From the NCBI GenBank assembly GCA_903813345.2, contig CAIIXF020000012.1, positions 9,012,432 to 9,076,431 of the forward strand: a DNA stretch of 64,000 nucleotides, in the 5' to 3' direction. Below are positions 1 to 12,500 of the stretch, piece after piece (the stretch's first letter is position 1; every line of letters starts with the position of its first letter). The notes beneath the pieces were generated by a model. It saw only the letters and a program-made list of their open reading frames with translations, did no database searches and was not told the origin of the DNA. A program made the translations under genes and the position numbers. This DNA is from Owenia fusiformis. Lineage: Eukaryota; Annelida; Polychaeta; Sabellida; Oweniidae.

Positions 1-2460
1 TGCAAATGCTATTTTGGTAGGTTCTGGGCTAGCAATGGGTACATTTCAACTGTGACTGTAATGGATTACTATTGACTTTTATCAACATCACAGGGCAACA
101 TTTAAGCAACTTAAATACAAGGAAAATCAAAGATTTCCTCTCATTTCTAAAACGAGGAACAAAATCATGAATTCAAGGAAAATAAATGATGGCCTATGCC
201 AAAATATATAACATATGAGAAAGTTGTAGCACAGTAAAGGATATGTATAGGATATCATATGATTTTTAATGATTTTATCTTTATCTCCGAGTTGATATCA
301 ATATCTTGCCAAGTAAGCATAGCGAATTAGCGCAGATATTGATATCAATGAGTTGGATTAACACAATATCACGAAAATTCATAGGATGTTCTATTTTTCC
401 CATAGTTCACCTCTAAAACTAAACAAAGCATATCAAAACAACATCCATTCATTCATTCATCCCCGTGATGTCATGAAATCACTATGTAACAAAACACATC
501 ATATTGGTGGTAGTTTTCAAATCCCTGCCAAAAGGTAATATCTGTGAAATATTTTCCGTATTCCGCAGATATCACTTTTTCCACACATTTGCAAAATATC
601 ATAAATATGTTTTCATGTTACCTAACAGAGCGGAACAGAGTTCCACTATGGGATAACGAATAAAAAATAGGTTCATAATTGAATTACCACTCCAAGAATA
701 TTAAATATGAGGGTTTAAAGAAAGAATATTGAATATGAGATTCAAAAAGACATGTGGCCTCATGTCTCACATTACCCAAACCCCAGATCCTCGATGTCAT
801 ATATACTTGTATACTGTATATCAATGTTATTTACTGGGAGGATTAAATATGGAGTGTATATAGCAATGGTCAATACGATATTTCCAGATTGATATTTTTT
901 CCCTAGAAGCGGAACCCAAACTCAGTCATGACATAGAAGCTAACTTTTGCAATTAATAGAAACTTGTTTTTTATTATATTTTTGTGTTCTATATTTGAGA
1001 TGAAATAATATGAGATTCATTTCTACAAGAGGATGGAACGAATGTGAACTTGCATATTGAACTATAAGCCTTTTCTGAATAAACAGAACAACATTTTATC
1101 CAAGCCAATTAAGAAAACCAAGGCCAATGAGTGTAATTTATGCCCAGTTAAACTAACACAATAACAACTTTTTGTCTGGACTCACTTATTATGTAAGAAT
1201 GAATTGTATTACTGTTTACTGCATTAAATGTCAAGTATACTATCTGTATTTAATTTCAAATGCCTATCTCACTTATCGAAGGTATACAAGAAATGTTTTT
1301 TTGAAACAAATTCAGCACAACCAAAACCATGTCCACATAATATGACAAATCCAAGATGGCTGCCACAATTTTAGATCCATGCACATGTGAAGAAGTTAGA
1401 AATACACATGGTCCACAAGTTCCATCCCCAATAAAATGTGAAGTTTAAGGTTTTCACACATATCAACTCTATTCCTATATACTTTATATTTGTGGTAAGG
1501 CTTGTGATCTAGGTAAACTTAGCATGTTCATGTACCTCCTATCCTCTGAAGCTAAAAACAGAAATAGTGACTTCAATTGAGAAAAATGAATCTTATGGGC
1601 TCCATATACATTTTGAGTGGCTGTCCGGCTTAAGTTAGATACTACTGATAATCTGAGATTGAAAATTATGTCAAGTTTAGTCCTCGGCCTCTCATAACGG
1701 ATAACTTCGAGGTAATTGTGTTGTTACTGCGAAAACCTCTATTTCTTCATCACAAATCTACCATCTTTTGCATCATTAAATATATATATTCAACTTGTTA
1801 TTCAGAATATTTTAAGAACTTTTCATGAATTTTTTTATTTTGACACTTTTGAAAAAATGACTAAGTCAGAGAATGGCCTCTTAATGGCATGTCCCCTTTT
1901 AAGACCCAACAAGAGAAATTGAATTTCTTCCTTTTTGGCACCCTAAAATTGAACAGCGCTACAAACATAACTGTTTTTGAAACTAGTGCCTCTTTTCTCC
2001 AGAATTGTGTAAGTGTCTGAGTGTTAGCAGCAATTATCAAACCATCTATGCTTAATTAATTCACCAATTTGCTTTACCAAATGGATTATTTTTTGTAAAT
2101 AAAATGTTGTTAATTAACCTTGCGACTTATGTTAAACAAAGTCGCCTTTTTGGATATTTTCTTTTAACATATATTATTGCATAAATAAAACATGATAAAT
2201 AAATAAATAAATAAAAAAAGCTTCATCATTTTGTTGGATTGTGATAAGACATTTAAAAACACTGATAACATTTTTCAAGTTTAAAGGTCCTCAAGATTAG
2301 CCAATCAAAATCCAGTATTTAGCATTGCTGTTAATTAAACTTACTAATGACTATCCTGACTATCTGTGCCATGTTAAAGTGTGGATGTAACCTGATATTT
2401 TAATGAGAGTTGCTAGCAACTTTAAAACCGGCCTTTAAAGACTTCTCTCAGAGGGGAGGT
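1..2460. other. Intergenic DNA, nothing recognised
   Basis: AT-rich sequence with short ORFs only, none with recognisable motifs. It contains an (AAAT)n microsatellite near 2190-2215. I see no exon, repeat family or transposon end that I can defend. Confidence 0.5.
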
Positions 2461-2830
2461 ATGTAGCGACCCGGGGTTGGCTAGTCATATTGTACTCTTA
2501 AATGAAGTGTCAACCTTTTCCCCGGTGTCGCTACTTATCTTCCGCTCGAAGCGCGAATAGTACCGCTGCAACGGCGCGAAGAGAGCTGGCGCCATATTTT
2601 TCACTCACGAGGTTGTTTTTATTTGATTTTGATTACTTTCGACACTTGATCAGGCCTGGTCGATCATTATGGCAGCCAGAGGGATGAAGAGAGTCGAGTG
2701 GCTGCAAAATTAAAAAAACTATATTCAAATTAATTCAGTGGAGCCAGGAATCGAACCATGGTTTGACCGCACAGTAAGTGAGTATAGACCACTTGGGCCT
2801 GCTATAATAGGAATGGTCAATCAACGCTAT
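2461..2830 (-). repeat. Dispersed repeat with tRNA-like end (SINE or tRNA pseudogene)
   Basis: A GC-richer island (GTAGCGACCCGGGGTTGG...) is followed at 2735-2812, read on the minus strand, by a tRNA-like stretch. It has a perfect RNA polymerase III B box (GGTTCGATTCC, 2757-2747) ending ...CTGGCTCCA. The A box is poor and the acceptor stem does not pair, so it is not a functional tRNA. A tRNA-derived SINE is the best guess. Confidence 0.35.
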
Positions 2831-3179
2831 TCATATATACGGCTCTAATTTACAAGTCACGTGATATTCTTTGGCGATGATTTTCCAAGAAATTGGATGG
2901 CCGGCGAACGTCGAAACAATTGAAGGAACTATTGTGATAATGACGCCTTTATCGTATTTGTACAAAATCTTTGCCCCAATTGTTCATCAGCGTACATCCT
3001 CTCATTTCAGCTCAATATATCACCAGGGACATCGGAACAACCCACGATTGCATTTTATCGAGAAGTCACGGTTTAAGTCAGTGTTAGTTTAAGTATTTGA
3101 ATGTTAAATTACATCTCTCCTTAAGTTTCTGTACAACACGTCATGTCAATACCATAATATAATGATACTTTTCTAGCCT

Positions 3180-6100
3180 TTTAAAAAAGTTGCAAGTGTT
3201 ATATGCAAGTATTTATAATTCATCACTTCGTTTCTTTTGACTGACCACTCTGGCATTCACAATTCACCACCTCATATCATCTGATAGTTTCATCAATTGG
3301 AAATATACACAAATGATACATGCTAGTGTTCATAAGTCATCACCTCATTTCTTTTGATAGTTCAACGACTTTGATAAATACACAAATGTTACATGCAAGT
3401 GTTCATAATTCATCACCTGGTGTCTTTGTACTGATAGTTAAATCACTTGGATATATGCACAAGTGTTACATGCTAGTGTTCATAATTCATCACCTGGTGT
3501 CTTTGTACTGATAGTTCAATCGATTGGATATATGCACAAGTGTTACATGCTAATGTTCATAATTCATCACCTGGTGTCTTTGTACTGATAGTTCAATCAC
3601 TTGGATATATGCACAAGTGTTACATGCTAGTGTTCATAATTCATCACCTGGTGTCTTTGTACTGATAGTTCAATCACTTGGATATATGCACAAGTGTTAC
3701 ATGCTAGTGTTCATAATTTATCACCTCGTGTCTTTGTACTACTGATAGTTCAATCACTTGGATATATACACAAGTGTTACATGCTAGTGTTCATAATTCA
3801 TCACCTCGTTTCTTTGTACTGATAGTTCAATCACTTGGATATATACACAAGTGTTACATGCTAGTATTAATAATTAATCACCTGGTGTCTTTGTACTGAT
3901 AGTTCAATCACTTGGATATATACACAAGTGTTACATGCTAGTATTCATAATTCATTACCTCGTTACTTTATACTGCTAGTTCAATCACTTGGATATATGC
4001 ACAAATGTTACATGCTAGTATTCATAATTCATTACCTCGTTACTTTATAATGCTAGTTCAATCACTTGGATATATGCATAAGTGTTACATGCTACTATTC
4101 ATAATTCATTACCTCGTTACTTTATACTGCTACTTCAATCACTTGGATATATACACAAGTGTTACATGCTAGTATTCATAATTCATCACCTGGTGTCTTT
4201 GTACTGATAGTTCAATCTCTTGGATATATACACAAATGTTACATGCTAGTATTCATAATTCATTACCTCGTTACTTTATACTGCTAGTTCAATCACTTGG
4301 ATAGATGCATAAGTGTTACATGCTAGTATTCATAATTCATCACCTCGTGTCTTTATACTGATAGTTCAATCACTTGGATATATACACAAATGTTACATGC
4401 TAGTATTCATAATTCATTACCTCGTTACTTTATACTGCTAGTTCAATTACTTGGATATATGCACAAGTGTTATATGCTAGTATTCATAATTCATCACCTC
4501 GTGTCTTTGAACTGATGGTTCAATCTCTTGGATATGTGTACATGTGTTACATGTAAGTGTTCATAGGTCATCACCTCATTTCTTTTGATAGTTGCTAGTG
4601 CTCATAAGTCATCACCTCGTTTCTATTGATAGTTCAACCACTTGAATAAATACCCAAGTATCACAGGCTGGTGTTCACGATTTATCACCTCGTGTCTTTG
4701 TACTGATAGTTCAATCGCTTGGATAAATACACAAATGTCACAGGCCAGTATTCATAATTCATCACCTCGTGTCTTTGTACTGATAGTTCAATCACTTGGA
4801 TATATGCACACGTGTTACACACTAGTATTCATAATTCATCACCTCATGTCTTTGTACTAATAGTTCAATCAGTTGGATAAATACACAAATTTCTCAGGCT
4901 AGTGCTCATGATTCATCACCTCGTTTCTTTGTACTGACAGTCCAATCACTTATATGTTACATGCTAGTATTCATAATTCATCACCTCGTTTCTTTGATCT
5001 GACAGTTATATGGATATATGCATAAGTGTTATATGCTAGTATTCATAATTTATCATCTCGTGTCTTTGTACTGATAGTCCAATCACTTATATGTTATATG
5101 CTAGTATTCATAATTCATCACCTCGTTTCCTTGAACTGACAGTTCAATCATTTGGATATATGCACAAGTGTAAAATGCTAGTATTCATAAGTCATTGCCT
5201 CGCTTCTTTGAACTCATAGTTCAATCAATAAGTGTTATATGCTAGTATTCATAATTCATCAACTCGTGTCTTTGTACTGATAGTCCAATCACTTATATGT
5301 TATATGCTAGTATTCATTATTCGTCACCTCGTTTCTTTGAACTGACAGTTCAATCATCTGGATATATGCACAAGTATTACATGCTAGTATCAATAACTCA
5401 TATCCTCATTCCAATGTACTGATAGTTCAAACACTTGGATATATGCACAAGTGTAACATGCTAGTATTCATAATTCATCAACTCGTGTCTTTGTACTGAT
5501 AGTCCAATCACTTATATGTTATATGCTAGTATTCATTATTCGTCACCTCGTTTCTTTGAACTGACAGTTCAATCATCTGGATATATGCACAAGTATTACA
5601 TGCTAGTATCAATAACTCATATCCTCATTCCAATGTACTGATAGTTCAAACACTTGGATATATGCACAAGTGTAACATGCTAGTATTCATAATTCATCAA
5701 CTCGTGTCTTTGTACTGATAGTCCAATCACTTATATGTTATATGCTAGTATTCATTATTCGTCACCTCGTTTCTTTGAACTGATAGTTCAAACACTTGGA
5801 TATATGCACAAGTATTACATGCTAGTATCAATAACTCATATCCTCATTCCAATGTACTGATAGTTCAAACACTTGGATATATGCACAAGTGTAACATGCT
5901 AGTTTTCATAATTCACCACCTTGAGTCTTTGTACTCATTGTTCAATATCACTTTGATATAGGCATAAGTGTTACATGTTAGTATTCATAATTCATCACCT
6001 CGTTTCTTTGTATTGGTAGTTCAGCCACTTGGATATATGCAAAATGTCACTGGCTAGTATTCATAATTCATCACCTCGTGTCTTTGTACTGATTGTTTAA

Positions 6101-6330
6101 TCACTTGGATATATACACTAGTGTTTAATGCTAGCATTCATAATTCATCACCATATTTCTTTGTGCTAATAGCGCAATCACTTGGATATATGCGCAAGTG
6201 TTAATTTCTTGTTATCATACCCTCGTTATCATTAAGACTGCTGGTTCATTTACTTAGATATTTACAAATTTTACATGTTTGTATTCACAATTCATCACCT
6301 TGTTTCCATTGATAGCTCTGTTACTTGGAT
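3180..6330. repeat. 77-bp satellite array 1, downstream of gene 1
   Basis: About 36 monomers of 77 bp, e.g. repeats of TGTCTTTGTACTGATAGTTC start at 3421 and 3498. Each reads through CACTTGGATATATGCACAAG and ATTCATAATTCATCACC. Monomers vary, and a 219-bp three-monomer block is repeated at about 5315, 5534 and 5753. The array begins where homology to the 44.8-kb array begins and ends just beyond the stop codon of gene 1. Small ORFs in it are read-through of the repeat, not genes. Confidence 0.93.
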
Positions 6331-6338
6331 CTGAACAT

Positions 6339-6541
6339 TTACAGTTTTGTGCTTATAGTAGCTACTACCACTGCATCATTTGTGTTCCTTGGAGTTGGCT
6401 CCTGTGGTGGCCCAGGTGTTGACTTACACTTGCACTTCCCAAACAGCTCGTTCCAAGGAAGTGTGCTAAATGTGTAGAGTATTGGGTTGATAGCGCTGTT
6501 GATTGGCAACACAAATATACTTACATACGCAACAATTTCTC
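6339..6541 (-). CDS. Gene 1 exon 4: TM7, NPILY motif and cytoplasmic tail
   Basis: Acceptor ATTCCAG|GAGAAATTG at 6542/6541. The exon reads GEIVAYVSIFVLPINSA, then INPILYTFSTLPW, and a 44-residue tail after NPILY with KCKCK (possible palmitoylation cysteines) and a Pro-rich stretch, ending at TAA (6341-6339). It is too short for a standard ORF listing and was found by looking for the missing seventh helix. A candidate ATTAAA poly(A) signal lies at 6129-6124, inside the neighbouring 77-bp repeat array. Confidence 0.88.
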
Positions 6542-9500
6542 CTGGAATGAATAAATTATTTTAATTATTTTATTTTAGTTCATCTTCACGTATTGTCGTT
6601 GTTCAGTGCAATTTTCACCTTTTTATGCTGTGCTTTCCTTCTCTTTAGTCAAAATACCGATCCTGTTATTCCAGCTAAATGTATTTCTATTCGGACAAAC
6701 ATTTCCGCTTGGTGAAATCCTTAGAATATCAAATTATAAATTTGTATTTACATCTTAAATTAGATGTTTTCTTTTTAATCGTGACTCTGTTGGACCAGTT
6801 TCACAGAAAGCAGTTCATTTTTAAGTCTTCGTCTTCATGGTAGAAGTTAAAAAACGATTATTACGATAATGTGATTTAAATCGTCTGAATGTAGTTAGAG
6901 GATCAAAATTACGTACATTTGGTTTATAGTAGAGCAAACTAATGTCATAAATGACTTCATATGAACTAAGGTTTCAATACATCATTAGAAAGCTGAGAGT
7001 GTCCGCGTTAAGAATCTAGCCTCCATTTGAGTTTTCATTGAATGCAATGTTAGATGTTAGCCTTTCATCACCAACAGAACATACATGTATATTAACTTAA
7101 CGAAAATCAATCTCAAAATGACAATTACCCTCTATGACCAGAATGGATTATTTTTAAATTTAGAATACAGTAACACATTCAATGTAATAATATATTTCGG
7201 ATAATAGTTAAGAGTTTGAACCCAGTTAATTCTAAAGGAACACACACAATCTAAACAAAAGGTATTGTCAATACATATCAAAATTAAGTGGAATCTATCA
7301 AGCCAAATATGTGACCCTTGCCCCCCCCCCTTCTCCTGTTTTATATGAAAAATCAATGAAAAATAACTGTGGTAATTTGAAAAAGAAACCCATAATTATG
7401 TACATACTATTGTGTTGCTTGGACCACAAACTTTGTTGCTAGGGACGGAAATAGAGGCCAATTGTCAAACATTTCAGGGGGAAATTCAAATTGAGGTTAG
7501 TTCCCCAAAGCTGACACTTTCAGCTTTCCAACGGTCTACAATGAACGCACTTAGAGGCTCTGTTTTGCTCAAGTGAGATAATATTTATCTATTGAAGTTT
7601 TATAAGAAAACGTGCACTTATACTAGTATACATCAACATACATACCTGGCAGCTGCACCTTGTAATAGGTTAGAAATCCCATGATTATTACAGGAACCCA
7701 GCAGCAGAAGTCGGTTGCTACGATCCACATCAATTTCGCCGCCATCTTCCTTTCTTTCTCCTGTCCAGAGCATTGTTTGGATTTTAATCTGGAGATCCTT
7801 GTAGCAAAGAATATAGCCAAGTAGCCAGTAGCTATAAGAACAAAGGCGATAAGGTTGACAACATTAAAAAGAGCAAAAGAATACTCCCAACCATTGAAAT
7901 GGGAATATTGTTGCTGCATGTTTTGTCTATCTAATGCAATGCTTTCCTCCAATTCGGTACTTTCATGTTGGTTTAACATGGCTTTGTTAAACATGGCTTC
8001 TTTTGCCGAATCATAATTCAACATTAGCGGTAAGCAAAAGCCGGATTGCGTGTAGAACTCATGAGGGCTGAAGTAATTGAGAGGAAGAAGTGGTAAAGCT
8101 GTTAGGGTAGTACAGAGAATCCAGCCAAAGACGAGAACACAAAGTACAACACGCTTGGAAAAGTGTAACCACATTTTAAAGGGAAACACTATTTTGAGGA
8201 ATCGGTCAAGCGTCATGACAACGAGGATGTACACAGACATTTCACTTGACAATGATGCAATAAATCCTGAAGCCATGCATAAGCCACTTTGGGTCCAGAC
8301 TTCCCGGTTTTGAAAGTAGGTCTCTCTGTATTTCATATCCATCACAGCTATTATGATAATGTATACTCCCATTATCATATCCGATAATGAGAGATTCACC
8401 ACCAATAGTTTATTAATACTTTGCCTCGTTCCGTCTTCCCGGGACCGAATTGCTATGACTGCACTGTTCCCAAGTAGTATACATATACCAATTGTCCACA
8501 GAGACACCCTGAGTATGTCGTTCTTCACCAGATCTTCACATGAGGAAAGATGGTCCGGTTGTGGAATACACTCTTTCACTGTTGGTGGAACGATACAGCA
8601 TAATTCCATATGATCGGTTTTAACGTAAGTCAAATTCTTAAGTCCCTCAAATAAAGTCAGTGGGTATTTGGGCAATGCTTTTTGTAAAATCCCGATCTGT
8701 TCAATATTTTTAAGTTTGGTAAATGTGTGTTTCTCGATCGTTTGGATGCCACCTTCCCTTATAAACACATGTTTCAGTGAATGAAGACCTTCAAATAAAG
8801 TCGGTTTTAGACGTGGTACTTTCAAATGAGAAAACCCAATTGTTTTCAGTCTGTTCAATCCATCAAACTGTCTGTCTGATAATCTCTCTCTTCTTGGAAC
8901 ATTATAAAATCCAAGAATCTCTAGGTTACTATAATTCGTTGGGTTTCTAAACATTCTTTTGTATATATTTGATTGACTTATGAGTAATTCACGTAATATG
9001 GGTGGATTAGGGAGAAAAACGTCTTCTTCACGTTTTATATCCCATCCAATAATATTTAATATCTCCAGAGAAATTAAATCTTGAAATATTCTACTTTTAA
9101 CTGGATATTCCAAACTAATTGGGTTATGCATATTCAAGTACTTAAGTCTATGCAAACCTCCAAATGACATGTTCCCCAACTTCATGGGCTTCCTGTTCGA
9201 GTACATGTAGAGATTTTCGAGTTTATCCAGCCCCTTAAATCCAAACGAGGATATTTCATGTATCTCATTGTCACTGAGACCTATTTCTTGAAGATTTGGC
9301 ATTCCATGAAACATTCCATTTTCTATATAACGTATTTTGTTGCCACCTGCATGCACGACTTTAACAGTTTCCGATATATGTGTAGGTATTGTGTACAGCC
9401 CTGCTCCGTTGCAACTGATAATTCGAATCGCCTCACCGAATAGAACGGTACACGGGCACGGCCGTCGTGTAAGGCATATTGGGTAGCTCGAATACTGATC

Positions 9501-12500
9501 CAGATAAGATTTCTTCACACAGATGAAAGTATCGGTGATATTTTCTTTACATTCTGCTTGACTCCAAGTAATGTTGACTTCAGATGTGTTTACCTCATTT
9601 CTGTTTGTCACCAGCAAGCCGCATACTCTAGCACCAGTCATTAAACCTGGAAATGAAAACCACAGAAGGGTTAAAAGATTTAGAAGGGATACTAGAGAAT
9701 GTAAATGTTGGATGTTTTGACAGCATTTATACTCGACACCAACAAGCCACATACTCTAGCACCAGTCATAAACCTTGAAATGAAAACCACAGAAGGGTTA
9801 AAAGATTTAGAAGGGATACTAGAGAATGTAAATGTTGGATGTTTTGACAGCATTTATACTCGACACCAACAAGCCATATACTCTAGCACCAGTCATTAAA
9901 CCTTGAAATGAAAACCACAGAAGGGTTAAAAGATTTAGAAGGGATACTAGAGAATGTAAATGTTGGATGTTTTGACAACATTTATACTCAACACCAACAA
10001 GCCACATACTCTAGCACCAGTCATTAAACCTTGAAATGAAAACCACAGAAGGGTTAAAAAATTTAGAAGGGATACTAGAGAATGTAAATGTTGGATGTTT
10101 TGATAGCATTTATACTCGTCACCAACAAGCCGCATGTTCTAGCACCAGTCACCAAACCTTGAAATGAAAACCATGGTAGGGTAAAAAGATTAAGATAATG
10201 TAGACGGCGTTTTGAATTTAGCGGTATTTGTTTGAAACTGAGAGAGAATTTGTTTGTCAATGACGTATTATGTAACTGTGCTATTATTGGTTCTGGTATG
10301 ACCAACGTGTTCTTGATCACTTCGACTTTATCTGCGGACCTACACACAGAAGACAAGAAGATTAAGGTTTCTCAAGAATTAGTCATATAAATCCGACCGT
10401 TGTATGCTGTTCTTCGATATTCCTTGTTCCTATTTGGATATTTATTTTTTATCATTTTCTTAGCATATACGGTCGTAGATATTATTGCTGACAAATTGCG
10501 GTAAACGCTTTTCTGGCCTGTCTTGGTAACCATAGTTATCATACTAACCAAAGTCACACAAATTATCGAGTAATTATTTAGCTCCAACATCAAAGTGTTA
10601 AATCTTACCTTAGACATGTAAAACGCTTGATAACTGACGAAATATAATCAATTGAATTATATTTTCATTATCGCCCGCCATGTTGCTGAATGTTGTTTCC
10701 GGTAGTCTAAATGTAAAACATGTAACGAAACGGAATCACAATTATTTATTACACAGAGATCGATTCCAAAGCCGTTATCTCATACTTATTACTTTTCTCA
10801 TTTTGAAACAATAACTTTTCTAAATTACTTCCCTTCTTAACGACACTGCTTCCCTTTCAACTGAATCTTCTTGTTACAAGTACTTATGATTTCATTTGAT
10901 ATAGTTTTACATCTAGACTCAGATTAACCCGGAAGTGACCTTAGCATGGCAAAATGAAAAAAAATTTAAATTCAAGCGGCATGCTTATATTTCTTCAATT
11001 ACCAAGCGTTTTACGTGTCTAAGGTAAGATTAAATACTTTATAGTTGAAGTAAAGATATTTATTTATCATTTGTGTGAATTTGGTTGGGTAGACAGGCCA
11101 GGAAAGCATTTCCCGCAATTTAGATGCGCGGAGTGTGTATGACCCTAGTATGCAAGAAAATAAGAAAAAATAAATATCCAAATTAGAAAAAATAACAACA
11201 AATAACATCATACGAGGGTCAGATTTATATGACTATCAAGAATAGTTTAAACCGTAGTTCAACCATACCATTTTAATTTAAGTTAGATTAGTAAGTAAGT
11301 CTCAGTCAGATTTCCTAACTTTTGTAAAAGGGCTAGTTTTATGAATGTTTCTTTACAGTTTACAGGTAGACTTCCTATTTGTTTTCAAAGAAGAAACATT
11401 TAGGCACTTCTAAACATTAACAGAACTTTCGTAAAGTTACGAATTCGCAAGTCAATTGTTAATTTTACGAATTTGGTAAATGTGCATTAACAGAACTTTC
11501 GTAAAGTTACGAACGATTCGCAAAGTTACGAAAAAATGACGTCACGTATGCTTTCGTTCGTAACTTTAATAGCACCTCAGACCCTTTCATAACTTTGCGA
11601 ATGGCACATTTCTCATCCAATTCTTATGTAAGGTATACAGGTTGGCAAAAAGAAATCGTTCTCTATATGCATGCTGAGTTTCAAGCTAAAATATTTACCT
11701 ATTCTTACATGATAAGCAAATATGTTCCTGAGCTGGGAATCTTTGAAATCGCGGAGACAGGTTTGATCACAGCGCGCAATGATATCAAATGACATCATAT
11801 TTTTATTTGTGCTAAATAATGATATAAGATGACGTCATAATTTGAAATTCGTTTACGAACGATAAAACTTATGAATGACTTACGAAGGTGTTCTGTTAAT
11901 GGCCGATTCGTAACTTTATGAATTCGTAAATCATTCGTAACTTTTTAAATATTTACGAATTTCATAAAGTTACGAATTACGAATTCGTAACTTTGCGAAA
12001 GTTCTGTTAATGACCCCCAGGGCCCCGTTTTTGTACCGTTCGTAGTAACGAACGTTCGCAATTCGTAAATTCGTAAATATTTAAAAAGTTACGAATGAGT
12101 TACGAATTCGTAAAGTTGCGAATGGATCATTTTTGTACGCTTTCGTAATAGGCGAGTAGGCCAAAGAAATAAATTATGAGTTTAATAGTTCAACTGACCC
12201 TATGGGAAAATTTGGTATCATAGCAAAGCTCAGAGAATTGTCTATGTTGTGTGATAAATAATTTGTGTTGGAATAGGTGACGTTGTCATGGAAACGGGCG
12301 TTGAACAAAAGATGTCCTTAATAAGAATAAAAAGTACAGCACCATTGCAAGGGATATCTGGTTAAGTCAATGTGCAACTTTGAAAGAATGAAAATTAAGG
12401 AATTGAAAGAATTTTAGTTTATCTTCAACATTTAACTCAAAAGTATACATATTCTACTCTTTTTTGATTATTGTGATGTCATAATGGTCTATTTTGAATG

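Noticed and set aside
3320-4860. Small ORFs repeating VQSLGYMH and MLVFIIHH (also at 44958-46424)
   Set aside because: They are translations of the 77-bp satellite. Frames change whenever a monomer gains or loses bases.
8077-8613. Plus-strand ORFs opposite the receptor exon (also 57103-58658)
   Set aside because: They are shadows of the receptor frame on the other strand without their own motifs.
9647-9752. Start of gene 1 at an in-frame ATG (9752) with a hydrophobic, signal-peptide-like leader
   Set aside because: The leader is the 128-bp intron/acceptor repeat read through. It lacks the N-terminal part of the lectin fold, and the equivalent region of gene 2 differs. A phase-correct acceptor at 9646 joins to the true signal-peptide exon.
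9819-10356. Three minus-strand ORFs with similar sequence
   Set aside because: They are frames of the tandem acceptor repeat, spaced exactly 128 bp, each ending NIYIL-stop.
11595-11792. A short plus-strand ORF beside the TTACGAA element
   Set aside because: It lies inside the inverted-repeat element, overlaps an equally long antisense frame and has no motif.
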